Shown here one piece after another: positions 20,362 to 28,714 of a DNA stretch of 28,714 nt. Where the stretch lies: the NCBI GenBank assembly GCA_037447655.1, contig JBBHKE010002382.1:1-28714 (forward strand), written 5' to 3'. The stretch's first letter is position 1, and every line of letters begins with the position of its first letter. Made by a program: the position numbers and the translations under genes. The stretch comes from Zygnema cylindricum (lineage: Eukaryota; Streptophyta; Zygnematophyceae; Zygnematales; Zygnemataceae). Under the pieces are notes generated by a model. It did no database searches and was not told the origin of the DNA. It saw only the letters and a program-made list of their open reading frames with translations.

Positions 20362-21590
20362 TCAAACTCTATGATTTGAGCCGTTTATCACAGGTTCAGG
20401 AGTACCTGGCCTTGCCTGACGATCTGTAACCTCCTCTTTCTCTCCCTCCACTCCCTCAAAAGAAACCGTTTTTGTTTCTTCGATTAAATTTTTGCCTACT
20501 TTGTATTCGGGTTCCGGAGTATGGCTTTTCGACTTATTATACTCCCCATTATTGGCATGGGTATCGTCTCTATTTCTATGTTTCGCAATATCCTCTTCCT
20601 TTTTGTGCCGATTCTTCTTATGCTTCCGTTTTTCGTCTTCGGTGTTCTCCTCATCTTGAGAGTGGTCGGAACCAAAATCACTGAACCGCTTTCTCCTCTT
20701 CCTCCTGTAAAACAGTAAATTCCATAAAAAATGAGAAATACAGCTCAGTTTCCAGACAACCAAGCATGGTTAAAAAACATAACACAAAATCCAAACAAAA
20801 ACGCACAAGTTTACAAAAAACATTAAACATATTCTAAACGTAACAATAAAAACGCATTAGAACTAAAACTATCAATCGATAAGCACCTCAAAACAGCCAC
20901 AAAAAAACAAATGGCAGGAAGTAAAGCCTCTCCAAAAAAAGCATATACTAGAACACTTGAAATCAAACGTGTTTAACTGTAAACTGAACTAGAATTAGTT
21001 GGCCACACCAGGGTCCCAAACTAAAAGCAACTGCAAAACAGGAAACCTTTAAAAAAAATATATATATATATATATATAGAAAAAGAAAAAAGAAAAATGG
21101 AAAAAAGAAAAAACAAGGAAAAGTCAAAGAAAACTCCGCTTAAAAAAACATACCGTTCAGCAGAATCAGCTCCTGAATCAGAAATAGACCTCTGTTTCCT
21201 GCGCATTTTCTCCTTCCTTTTTCGCCTTCGCTTTTCGTCTTCTGTGTCATCATTTGTGCTTGGATCACTCCCAGAATCAGAAACCTCTCTCCGATGTTTT
21301 CGACTCAGCCGCGATTTTGTCGCTTTTTTCCGTCGGTGGCGACTTCTCCTCTCTTCCTCCTCAGAATCAGAATCTTCACTGCTTGACGAAGAATCATGAG
21401 AAGAACCGGAGCGTGAATTTTTCTTACTGGAGTGATGCTTTTTCTTTTTCCTACTATGTTTGTCATCATTCTTTTTTGGATAAGCCAACCCCGCCTCCAA
21501 TTTTTGCTGCCAAAGCTTCCTGCTTTGATCCTGCTCCAAAGCTTTCTTCCTTTTTTGTTCTACTAAAGACAAAAACTTTTGTTTATCCAT
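20362..21590 (-). CDS. RS/acidic-basic repeat protein, two exons, 259 residues
   Basis: Exon 1 is 21154-21590 (ATG at 21590) and exon 2 is 20362-20704 (TGA at 20362). The 449-nt intron runs from GTATGT to TTTTACAG, phase 2, and restores an Arg codon. Residues 1-40 form a helix-like start (MDKQKFLSLVEQKRKKALEQ, then LWQQKLEAGLAYPKK). Next come Lys/Arg/Ser and Asp/Ser/Glu-rich stretches (SSSSSEDSDSEEEERRSRHR). A motif of the form SDxGSDxS...TEDEKRRxKK occurs twice, once on each side of the splice site, plus a short third version (SISDSGADSAE). The tail is acidic, with TPEPE and GTPEP. This composition is typical of nuclear RNA-processing or chromatin proteins, and serines in SDSE contexts suit CK2-type phosphorylation (family knowledge). 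No RRM or catalytic domain is present. I cannot name an orthologue. A C/T-rich repeat follows the stop. Confidence 0.8.
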
Positions 21591-21714
21591 CCAAACAAAT
21601 GATTTCGTAACCTTCTTCCAAAACTCCCAAAGAAGAACTGAATTCCGGTGTCAAATTGACAAAATAAAACAAAATTAAATAAACACCGACATGTCTTTTA
21701 GAAGGCACCTCCAA

Positions 21715-21874
21715 TTAGGAACCTTCCTGGAACCTTTTCCAGAGTTTTAGGAAATAAGCTCGTCCCCAACGTCCCTCAAGGGGCACAAATGATGAATCTG
21801 TTGAATTTGTTGTCTGTTTCTGAGCTTTTGTCTCTTTCTGAACTTTTTTGTCCTTTTTCGATCCTGGAGCTCTC
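21715..21874 (-). CDS. Probable last exon of a neighbouring gene of unknown function
   Basis: After a CTGCAG acceptor (21875-21880, minus strand), a frame with one leading base reads APGSKKDKKVQKETKAQKQT, then SSFVPLEGRWGRAYFLKLWKRFQEGS, to a TAA at 21715. The mix of a Lys/Gln-rich start and an aromatic C-terminus looks protein-like. Two shorter competing frames cross the same bases. A possible upstream exon ends at a GTAAGG donor near 22012 (LPSFSCVFSSALN), but its phase does not fit, so the 5' part is unresolved. The stop lies only 124 bases before the ATG of the RS-protein gene on the same strand, which is tight. It might instead be 5' sequence of that gene. Confidence 0.4.
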
Positions 21875-21880
21875 CTGCAG

Positions 21881-22944
21881 ATGGAGTGGAGGCCGGCGAG
21901 TGCATCTCACAAACGCAAAAATCCATGTTAGTGCAAAGAAAAACACAAAAAAAAACGAAAAAATAAGGAATGAAATACAAAAAACACTAAAACCAAAAAA
22001 ACCCTTACGATTAAGAGCTGATGAAAATACACATGAAAAACTCGGAAGTTGAATTTTCACAGAGTTCAAGCTTAAAAACTGCTTTCTGAACGATTGGAAA
22101 TTGAGAAAACAAGAAACTTATAATAATTCAGATGTACGGAAACAATTGGAAGCGTGGGTGGTTACCCAATACTATACCAGTAACTATTATAATACAAGTT
22201 TTATATGGATTTTCCACATATAATAAGATTATTACATGGTTTTTTTTAGTATAATACGCATATAGTATGAAACCTAAGTACACGTGCGTAGAACGGGAAA
22301 ACCACATCAAACGTTTCCAATTTGTTTTCGCAATTTTAAACTATAAAATTTACACGTGAAACATGAGTCTAACAGGACTAGGAATCTGTTGAAACTCGGG
22401 AACGAAACTACAAAAACTGAAAGAACTAAGTTTAGGGTTAGGGTTAGAAGCAATACTATAAGAAACATACTTTTGTCAATGCTAGCAGATTAAATACAAA
22501 ACAAGAATGATTTCATGGAAACAACATCATGCAAAAGATTGCAAAGCAGCAAGCACAAAAGGACGTCAGATTTGAGAATCACAGAAAACAACTTTTGAAC
22601 ATCATAAAGTGTATGCTAAAAAAAACAGCAGAATTATTGATTAACGTAACATAGTATTATTACTAGAAGTATTACTACTAGCAGTATAACTTTATATTGT
22701 ATTACTTATTAATTAATAACAGAAGTATTATACTTGATAGCAGAAGTATTATTGGTCTATTTTATGCATCTAAAAAAAAAACAAAAGTTATAGGCAAAAA
22801 GCGAACATCTAAAGACCGACTTCTTTGCAATCTGATGCAGCTTTTTTCATGCAGAAACATATATATATATATACAGGAGTTATATAAATAACTACCACTA
22901 CAGCAGGAGGCCGCCTCCTTACCTTGGATAACTGTGACGTCACC
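21881..22944. other. AT-rich spacer, possible intron or upstream sequence of the preceding exon
   Basis: Nothing firm is seen. TTTAGGGTTAGGGTTAG at 22432 is an isolated telomere-like word of just over two units. Between 22640 and 22760, AGTATTA(T/C)TACT-type words recur (GTATTATTACTAGAAGTATT and similar), suggesting a decayed short tandem repeat. ATATATATATATA lies at 22859-22873. Confidence 0.45.
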
Positions 22945-23320
22945 AAAAAAAGGGCGGACGAAGGGAAAGGCAGAAGAAGAAAGAAGGAAAGAGAAAGTCG
23001 AAAGAGAGGAAAAGCGAAGAAGAAAGAGAGAAGAAAGAGAGAAGAAAGAGAGAGGAAAAAGTAAAGAAAGAGGGAAGAAAGAAGGAGAAGAAAGAAGTAT
23101 GAGAGAAAGAGAGCGAAAGGGAAACGAAGGAAAAAGAAAGAGAAGAGAAATAAGAAAAAGGGAGAAAGAAAGAAAGAAAGATGAAAGAGGGAGAAGAGAG
23201 AAGAAACAAAAGAAGAAAGAGAGAAGAAAGATCGAGAAACAGATAAAAAAGAAGAAAGGAGAGAGAAAGAGAGAAGGAGAGAGAAAGATGGAAGAAAGGG
23301 AGAAGGAAAGGGAGAGAAAA
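22945..23320. repeat. Long purine-only GAAAGA/GAGAAG tract, about 370 bp
   Basis: The plus strand is almost entirely A and G, with only scattered C or T (for example at 22999, 23100 and 23232), in GAAAGAGAGAAGAAAGA-type arrangements. It gives an open 129-codon Lys/Glu/Arg frame from ATG 22934 to TAA 23321. The frame's composition follows entirely from the tract, so it is not called as a gene, although highly charged proteins of this type do exist. It is the second such tract after 1601-1800, but its word composition differs. Confidence 0.9.
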
Positions 23321-23324
23321 TAAG

Positions 23325-23910
23325 AAACCTAATACAGATGCTCAGCAATAGAAGTGGATGTCACCAAAGAGTTGCAGCAGCAAAAGAACTACAGTACCAA
23401 CTTTTTTTGGGACAAAAAAATGGTGTGCGATTAACAACTTATCAACTTAACAAACAAAAGGCCATTGCCGGATATCATGTACATAATTCCATACTAAAAT
23501 AGTCTGTGAAAGCATAGATAAATAGTGTGGAAAAGAGTGCAAACGCTATATGCCTATATCTTAGTAGAACCATATTATACTCGTATTAAATCGATAAAAT
23601 ACGTATATTACGCATATAATACGGTAATGTCACATAAAGCGTTTTGCACGCGTTTTCGCACTTTTGGTCCTATGCGTGTAAGGATTCGGAGGATGACGCA
23701 CACCAAATAATTACTTACTGAGGAGGATACCACTGTAAACTTTGTATAGAATTATTCGAGCACAGTAACTGGCGAAACGGGCACAGTTACCATAGAAATT
23801 AACGTATATTTTCCTGTACGATTATGTTCCAGCATTCGAGTGTCATAGCGTACGGATATTTGTCAGTCACATTACATAAGTGCATTTCGTCAAATAATGT
23901 AGGAAGGAAT
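23325..23910. other. Spacer with no supported gene
   Basis: Unique-looking AT-rich DNA. Words such as TATTACGCATATAATACGG at 23605 give small dyads. The right edge is the target duplication of the next element. Confidence 0.45.
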
Positions 23911-24086
23911 GTTTACATCAGAGTTCAAAAATAGGTGAAAGTTGGCCCATACAATATGCCTATTGTACGTAAAACATACAGTATGACCTTAAGACCCATA
24001 TTGTATTGGTCGCAAAATGAGAATAAATAGTAACAGGGTTGAGTTGCACATCGATCGATAGAGAAGTAAACGTCATGTCTAAATTT

Positions 24087-24484
24087 TAGTGTTGGGTATC
24101 GGGTAAATTCATATCGCGATAATTGCGATATTCGATATATCGAATATCGATCTAGCAGACTCCTCGATATATCGTACTGGGACCAGCATAAATCATCGCG
24201 ATATATATCGCAAAAAAATGGGTGTCCGTACATTCATAGTACGGAAAATCGTACGGATATTTACCCCCCCCCTCGCCCCCCCACTGAGCGGGGGGGGGGG
24301 GGGGGGGGGGGGGGGAAAAAAAAAAAATTTTTTTTTTTTTTTATGTTTCGATATATTGGCGATATATCGCCAATACATCGCGATAATTTGGTTTTCGATA
24401 TATCGAAGCGATATATCGATTATCCGGTACCTGAAGTTCGATATATATCGAATATCGGCAAAGGGTCCTCGATACCCAACACTA
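24087..24484. mobile_element. Second hAT-like element nested in copy C (398 bp)
   Basis: Termini TAGTGTTGGGTATCG and CGATACCCAACACTA are perfect 15-bp inverted repeats. CTAAATTT is duplicated on both sides (24079-24086 and 24485-24492), and the intact, uninserted site can be read in copy B as GTCTAAATTTTGAAAA on its reverse strand (about 26652-26667). YAGNG-type ends with 8-bp duplications are typical of hAT elements. Both subterminal regions are packed with short palindromes built on CGATATATCG. The middle holds long C, G, A and T runs. No open frame of note. Confidence 0.9.
24262..24342 (+). repeat. Consecutive homopolymer runs C-G-A-T
   Basis: C-rich 24263-24282 (two runs split by TCG), then ACTGAG, G26 at 24290-24315, A12 at 24316-24327 and T15 at 24328-24342. 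The C and G runs can fold back on each other, as can A and T. G26 could also form quadruplexes. Run lengths may be inexact in the assembly. Confidence 0.9.
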
Positions 24485-25024
24485 CTAAATTTTGAAAAAT
24501 ATTCGGACAAAAAAATATTTTTCTGTGAGTTTTGAGGTATTATTTATTTAAACCGTCAGATTTGAACGATCGGACGGTCGTTGAAGTAATGATCTAAGAA
24601 GATCACATGAAGAGCCCATAACACAACTTACGATAGGACTATCGTCAGATTTTAACGATCGGACGGTCGCTGATCAAAGTAGCGATTTAAGAAGATCACA
24701 TGAAAAGCCCATAACACAACTTACGATAATGGCGCCTACAAAAGGCCTACAATAGAAACGCCTACTTTTGAACTATGGTTTACATTCATAGTTGTTCACG
24801 GCGATTAGTGCGAACGTACCGTACGTGACGAATTATACGTAACAAACACATTGAACCTTTTGATCAAATCGCAAAAAATCGTTAATGAATTTCCTTCCGT
24901 ACTATTCCGTACATAAAAAAACAAAAAACTATTACATATAACGCAGTTTACAAGTTTTTCCTGGTAAATGAGCGGTAAAACAATAAACTCTTTATATTTT
25001 TATTACACTCTTGGCTTGCATCGG

Positions 25025-25110
25025 AATTTTTCCACCAACTGGTCCAGTCGATCACCATATAGTACGCTACGCATTTGATGTACCCGGGTTCGAGTGCCAC
25101 GAAGGTAAAA
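25025..25110 (+). other. Degenerate tRNA-like segment, possibly a SINE head
   Basis: AACTGGTCCAGTCGATC resembles a pol III A box, and about 45 bases later CCCGGGTTCGAGTGCC resembles a B box (GGTTCGANTCC). The T stem would have only two good pairs of five, and no acceptor stem can be drawn, so this is not a functional tRNA. A tRNA-derived SINE start or a chance match are the alternatives. The downstream C/T-rich tandem repeat (25135-25260) would fit either. Confidence 0.25.
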
Positions 25111-25134
25111 TTTTATGAAATTTCGTCTCTCCGA

Positions 25135-25260
25135 GCCTATCTGACAGACAATCACGACCGCCTTCTTTCTGCCTTCTTTCTCTATCTCGCAGACAGCGCA
25201 CAGACATGTCTGCCTTCTGTCTACCTTCTTTCTCTATCTCGCAGACAGCGCGTTACTCCA
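25135..25260 (+). repeat. Short tandem duplication, unit about 54 bp
   Basis: CCTTCTTTCTCTATCTCGCA then GACAGCGC occurs at about 25171 and again at about 25225. The intervening sequence CACAGACATGTCTGCCTTCT contains the palindrome AGACATGTCT, and earlier CTGCCTTCTTTCTGCC copies precede. The unit is a multiple of three only by chance; no gene is called. Confidence 0.7.
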
Positions 25261-25454
25261 AAAAAATAAAATACAGACCAAGAACAAATGACATTTTTCA
25301 CATTCAACAATTTGCACGACATAGAAATTTGCACGATTTCTGGGCATGATTGCTTTTGTCGAAGTCTAGAGGCGAGGATAGTAAAAAGCTTGGGAGGGAG
25401 GAGGGTAGGATATGGGGAAGCGGCTTCCTCGCAGTTTCGTTTTCAATGTTCCAT

Positions 25455-25489
25455 GGCGTCTTCTTTAAAAAAAAAATGAAGAAGACGCC
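25455..25489 (+). other. 11-bp perfect stem hairpin with an A-rich loop
   Basis: GGCGTCTTCTT and AAGAAGACGCC are perfect reverse complements separated by about 13 bases of T then A-rich sequence. On its own it resembles the fold of a small terminator or a fold-back repeat end. No adjacent gene gives it a role. Confidence 0.6.
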
Positions 25490-26254
25490 CGTACAAATTT
25501 CAAACTGAACGCGCGAAATTATTGTGACGTACAACGTCTCTTTTCGAAAATGTCCGTACATTTTCGATTAAAGAACGTACAACTTCCGTGGTATTCCTGT
25601 TCAGTTCACTGAACAGAAAGTACCAATAAGTACGACGCATAATTCCCGTTTTATTCCGTACATATACGTAAAAAAATGTGCAGTTACAGTAATTTGTTTA
25701 CATGTTCCCGTAAATTTCCAGTTTCAGTTTACAGTAGACGTTTTTTTACGATTTTTTCAAAAGTCACGAATTATACGTTTCAATCGGAAAAAAGGAAAAA
25801 ATCGCGCGATTTGAACAACTATGTTTACATTCCATAGTAATGATGTCGATAAATTGAATATTTGACTCGAAAAGCAAAAACTGAGAACAATTCGTACTGT
25901 ACTGAACTGTAATCCCGTTCCTTGCAAACTGCGGAATGCGATACGGCAGTTAATAAGATGCAGGTAAAATTATCCGACGGCCCCGAGGTCCGTACTGTAG
26001 CGAGTTTCAATTGTGGAAATTAATAAATTATGAACCGACATTTTTAACTGCTGAAAACGGCAGTACGGCATGAGCTTCGTTCACGCGTGCAAAAAGTTTG
26101 CACGCGCGAAGACTACAGTAATGTTTTCCTGTTTAGAAGTTGCAGAATTTGTATTGGCCATCCGATAATGGACGGACGGCCTACCACCTGCGTTGGCTCG
26201 TTTTGGTTGGTGCCACGTAGTTTAGTATTCAAATTTTGAAAATCTAAAAATATT
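25490..26254. other. Spacer rich in CCGTAC words and small palindromes
   Basis: CTGTTCAGTTCACTGAACAG lies at 25598-25617 and CGCGTGCAAAAAGTTTGCACGCG at about 26083-26105, both near-perfect palindromes. CGTAC words appear at 25492, 25555, 25576, 25657 and 25892. No gene is supported. Confidence 0.5.
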
Positions 26255-26262
26255 ATTCAAAC

Positions 26263-26826
26263 CATAGTTCAAAAGTAGGCGTTTTTATGGTAGGCCTTTG
26301 GTAGGCGCACAAAACTTGGCACAAAACTCGCGCAGAGTAGGCATACTGTATGTGTGTGCGTTGTAAACACTCTTGTACGAACGTACGAATCTGACGTATC
26401 ATCATAGTACAGCGCACGCCGCAAGACGATTTTTTTTAGCGAACTGACACGGCGAAGGATGACATTCCGCGAGAAAAAAAACCGGGAAAAAAAAAACGAG
26501 GACGTAAGTCCTATCGGAAGTTGTGTTATGGGCTTTTCATGTGATCTTCTTAGATCGCTACTTTGATCAGCGACCGTCCGATCGTCAAAATCTGACGGTT
26601 TAAATAAATAATACCTCAAAACTCACGGTAAAATAAAAATTTGTCCGAATGTTTTTCAAAATTTAGACATGACGTTCAATTCTCTATCGATCGAGGTGCT
26701 ACTCAACCATGTTACTATTATTTTTCATTTTGCAACCAATACAATATGGGTCTTAAGGCCATATTGTATATTTTGCGTACAATAGGCATATTGTATGTGC
26801 CTACTTTCACCTACTTTTGAACTATG
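26263..26826 (+). mobile_element. Non-autonomous hAT-like element, copy B (564 bp)
   Basis: Termini CATAGTTCAAAAGTAGGCG and CACCTACTTTTGAACTATG. The flanking 8-mers are ATTCAAAC (26255-26262) and ATTTAAAC (26827-26834), identical but for one base. It keeps the internal region that copy A lacks (TAATACCTCAAAACTCACGG, GACATGACGTTCAATTCTCT and TACTATTATTTTTCATTTTG), so copy A is an internally deleted derivative. It also has about 200 bases at 26308-26510 not seen in A or C. The 116-codon minus frame across it is not considered coding. Confidence 0.85.
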
Positions 26827-26834
26827 ATTTAAAC

Positions 26835-27659
26835 GGAAAATTTTAACGAAATATCTATATCATCGGAGGTTGTTAATTAGTCGTACGACAAATTTGCGAC
26901 TAAATTTTTACTTTGAAAATGGAAATCAAAATTTCAAAACGTAATGGCAAAAAGGCGCGGCAAACTTTGAAGGTCAGTGGATGTTAGAAGGAACATGCGA
27001 GGATACATTCGGTCGACCTGCATCCACCATGGTAGAAGGCACATGGCCTATAAGACGTGTAGGCTTGTAATCGCGTATTTGTCGTAGATATTTTTTTTAT
27101 AATTTCACGTGTACCAATGGTACACATCCAGTGTGAAGCTAGTGTCCTCGCGAGGAGACTACCCACACACTAGATGATTTGCGCGATTGCTCCGTGGATT
27201 TGAAAAAAGAGAAACATCCAACGATCAAGATTACGCCAATACGCTTCGTGTATCTTGACAGGTATCCAGTAAAGATGTTTCGTCTGATAAACGAAATAAA
27301 ATGGTTTGAAGTTGTATGAAAACGTACGACGTCTAGTAAACAACCCCACTTTCCCTTAAATGGAAGACCGCCTTAAGTTTGAACATGCCGCAAATTGTAC
27401 TTTCATTTTTTTCACTTTTTCTATACAAATTTAAGTTTTTGAGGGAAACGACAAAAAAACTTGTATTTGGCACATGGAGACACACCCTAAGGTCATACGC
27501 TTTTCAAAGTGGTCACAAATATTGATATTATGCATGTACATTTAAGTAAGTTAAGGGTGAAGATCCATCAGATAAAAAATCAATCTATTGTTAAATGTTG
27601 GATTTAGTTGACCATGCGGTACTGTAGTGTTTAGAAGATCCGATATTATTATACACGAG
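26835..27659. other. Spacer with a fragment of the palindrome repeat
   Basis: At about 27400-27495, TTTTTCACTTTTTCTATACA and GGCACATGGAGACACACCCTAAGG resemble the centre-left arm of the palindrome (15535-15583). No gene is seen. ACGTGTACCAATGGTACACAT at 27107 is a small palindrome (GTGTACCAATGGTACAC). Confidence 0.45.
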
Positions 27660-27990
27660 TACGGTCGAAAACATTGACCGTTCGATTATGGTTCGGTCTT
27701 CATCCGGGAAGCAATCTTTCCATTCGTCTTTGTAATGGACTACTCATCTCTGACAGGTGAGTATAGTAGTCCATTAAAGACGTATAGAATCTCTACACCA
27801 GGATGATATATGTTGGTGCGACGATGGACTACCACAAATATATTTACAAGTTGCAAAGGGATTTTGCGTTTTGACAAGTTGGACAAAAATCCACCAAAAT
27901 CCATTAGAAAGTCTTAACCAGAATATATCTAATCACGCTCTTTTCTACTTTCCGTTCAGCTTGTGGTTTTCTTTTCAGAAAAACAAGGTG
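27660..27990 (+). repeat. Dispersed repeat copy without MITE
   Basis: It matches 11205-11760 in order (GAAAACATTGACCGTTCGAT, GAAGCAATCTTTCC, AGTCCATTAAAGA, TCTACAC, GGATGAT; later ACAAGTTGG and TCCACCAAAATCC). It contains a stem, TAATGGACTACTCATCT against AGGTGAGTATAGTAGTCCATTA, about 27730-27775, that the 11.2 kb copy retains only in part. Confidence 0.65.
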
Positions 27991-28368
27991 GGAAAAGCAG
28001 GCGTGAAAAACGACAAGGCGTTTGCGAATTAAAAAATGTTTTAATGGTACAATGTCATAAGAACGCATATTCTGTAGTGTTCTGAATCGGCAAGAAACTT
28101 ATCGCGATAAAACCGACACCGATAGTTATTTGTTGTCAGATCGTTAAGGGTCTTGATATATCGCTCCGAGCCAACAATATCCTTATCGGCTATAAGTATA
28201 AAAATAGTACTCTATATTGTACAACTTTATAATACATAGGGTTACATTTTCACTGTATATAATGTGGCATGCCACATATGACCATCTGTTCCGTACCCTG
28301 TATAACGTGAGTTTAGAACGGACATCTATCAGTATAAATGTACAAAAATTACAGAATTTTCGCAAATA
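27991..28368. other. Spacer with no supported gene
   Basis: AT-rich, unique-looking DNA with small dyads such as GGCATGCCACATATG near 28264. No open frame or RNA structure that I can support. Confidence 0.45.
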
Positions 28369-28577
28369 AACCGCGAATCGCTTTAAGTGTTAATCACGCT
28401 AATTCGGCGCCCATAAATTTTTACCCAAATTACTAAATAGAGTGATTAAAAAAACTCTAAAAACCAAACTAGAGTGATTGATTTCCTTAAAAATCCCCAA
28501 TTCCCAATTAGGGTTAATCACACTAATTGTTCATTAACACTAAATATTTGTTAACGCTAATAGCGATTCGCGGTGTA
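28369..28577. mobile_element. Small TA-flanked inverted-repeat element (MITE)
   Basis: Left end AACCGCGAATCGCTTTAAGT then GTTAATCACGCTAATTC; right end GTTAACGCTAATAGCGATTC then GCGGTGTA. The termini are imperfect inverted repeats. The CCCAATTAGGGTTAATC(A)CACTAAT stretch resembles CCCAATTAGCGTAAACCACG in the element at 10076-10284, which marks them as one subfamily. Non-coding. Confidence 0.7.
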
Positions 28578-28714
28578 GCTATAGGTTAGAGGTCGCAAAA
28601 GTAAAAAAAAATCATACCCGAAACCGACCGTTTTTTTTTTTCAAAATCTGAGTAACCGACGCCCGACCGAGTTTTGTCACGCTCCAAAATTGTTAACCGT
28701 TAACCGACCGTCGT
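28578..28714. other. Right edge, ACCGACCG-rich
   Basis: AACCGACCG occurs at about 28622 and 28703, and GACGCCCGACCGAG at 28658, in a T-rich context. This may be the start of another repeat running off the window. Confidence 0.4.

Larger units (their letters stand above)
23919..24777 (-). mobile_element. Non-autonomous hAT-like element, copy C, carrying a nested insertion and an internal duplication
   Basis: Left terminus CAGAGTTCAAAAATAGGTG and right terminus CGCCTACTTTTGAACTATG, inverted relative to copy A. It is flanked by perfect 8-bp duplications GTTTACAT (23911-23918 and 24778-24785). Shared landmarks run in reverse: CCTTAAGACCCATATTG, CGTCATGTCTAAATTTT, CGATCGGACGGTCG, AAGATCACATGAA(A/G)AGCCCAT then AACACAACTTACGATA. 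A 398-bp element is inserted at 24087-24484. The block from CGTCAGATTT to ACAACTTACGATA occurs twice in tandem (about 24557-24642 and 24644-24729), while copies A and B have it once. Confidence 0.85.

Noticed and set aside
22432-22448. Telomere-like TTTAGGGTTAGGGTTAG
   Set aside because: Just over two units, not followed by more repeats or a subtelomeric pattern; isolated TTAGGG words also occur near 5926 and 19737.
22809-23348. 179-codon Ser/Phe/Leu-rich minus frame and 129-codon Lys/Glu/Arg plus frame
   Set aside because: Both are by-products of the purine tract; apparent membrane-like hydrophobicity on the minus strand is just TTC/TCT codons.
25025-25110. Functional tRNA gene
   Set aside because: The B-box-like word is present, but the T stem and acceptor stem do not pair; kept only as a possible SINE relic.
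26269-26619. 116-codon minus-strand frame
   Set aside because: It lies within hAT-like copy B, is not kept in copies A or C, and has no recognisable domain.

Overview
This is a gene-poor, repeat-rich stretch of nuclear DNA from a eukaryote. The signs are GT-AG introns, AT-rich intergenic DNA, long microsatellites, purine/pyrimidine tracts and many non-autonomous DNA transposons. CpG-containing words are common, and CCGTAC/GTACGG recurs all over the window, so a CpG-depleted vertebrate genome is unlikely. A protist or alga is a reasonable guess, but nothing visible fixes the phylum. No rRNA, clear tRNA, CRISPR array, bacterial operon or autonomous transposase or reverse transcriptase can be supported.

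Layout, left to right. (1) 1-1.3 kb: exons of an unidentified plus-strand gene that enters from the left edge. (2) 4.1-5.06 kb: one copy of a long dispersed repeat that also makes up the two arms of a roughly 1.5 kb imperfect palindrome at 14.74-16.29 kb. (3) 6.2-8.7 kb: a minus-strand, three-exon glycosyltransferase gene resembling the GT37 fucosyltransferases, with a plausible CCAAT/TATA promoter. A 5-bp tandem duplication in its last exon breaks the frame before the conserved C-terminal motif. (4) 9.7-12.4 kb: a (GAT)n tract of about 220 bp, a row of small TA-flanked inverted-repeat elements (two of them in opposite orientation), and an open reading frame for a charged protein that reads through a second, short GAT repeat. 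(5) 14.3-18.7 kb: a hAT-like element, the large palindrome, a GC-richer island with a zinc-finger-like ORF, and a five-copy 68-bp tandem repeat. (6) 20.4-21.9 kb: a two-exon minus-strand gene for a 259-residue RS/acidic-basic protein, with a probable exon of another gene just upstream. (7) 22.9-28.7 kb: a long purine tract and two more hAT-like elements, one carrying a second hAT-like element nested inside it, then dispersed repeats and a last small inverted-repeat element.

The best-supported genes are the glycosyltransferase (a Golgi-type sugar transfer enzyme by family) and the RS-rich protein (probably nuclear). They show no functional link to each other. The mobile-element record is the richest part: three copies of one hAT-like family each have 8-bp target duplications, one nested insertion can be dated relative to its host, and a second small-element family sits inside another dispersed repeat. 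All alignments were made by eye and splice sites were inferred from consensus and phase, so boundaries may shift by a few bases.
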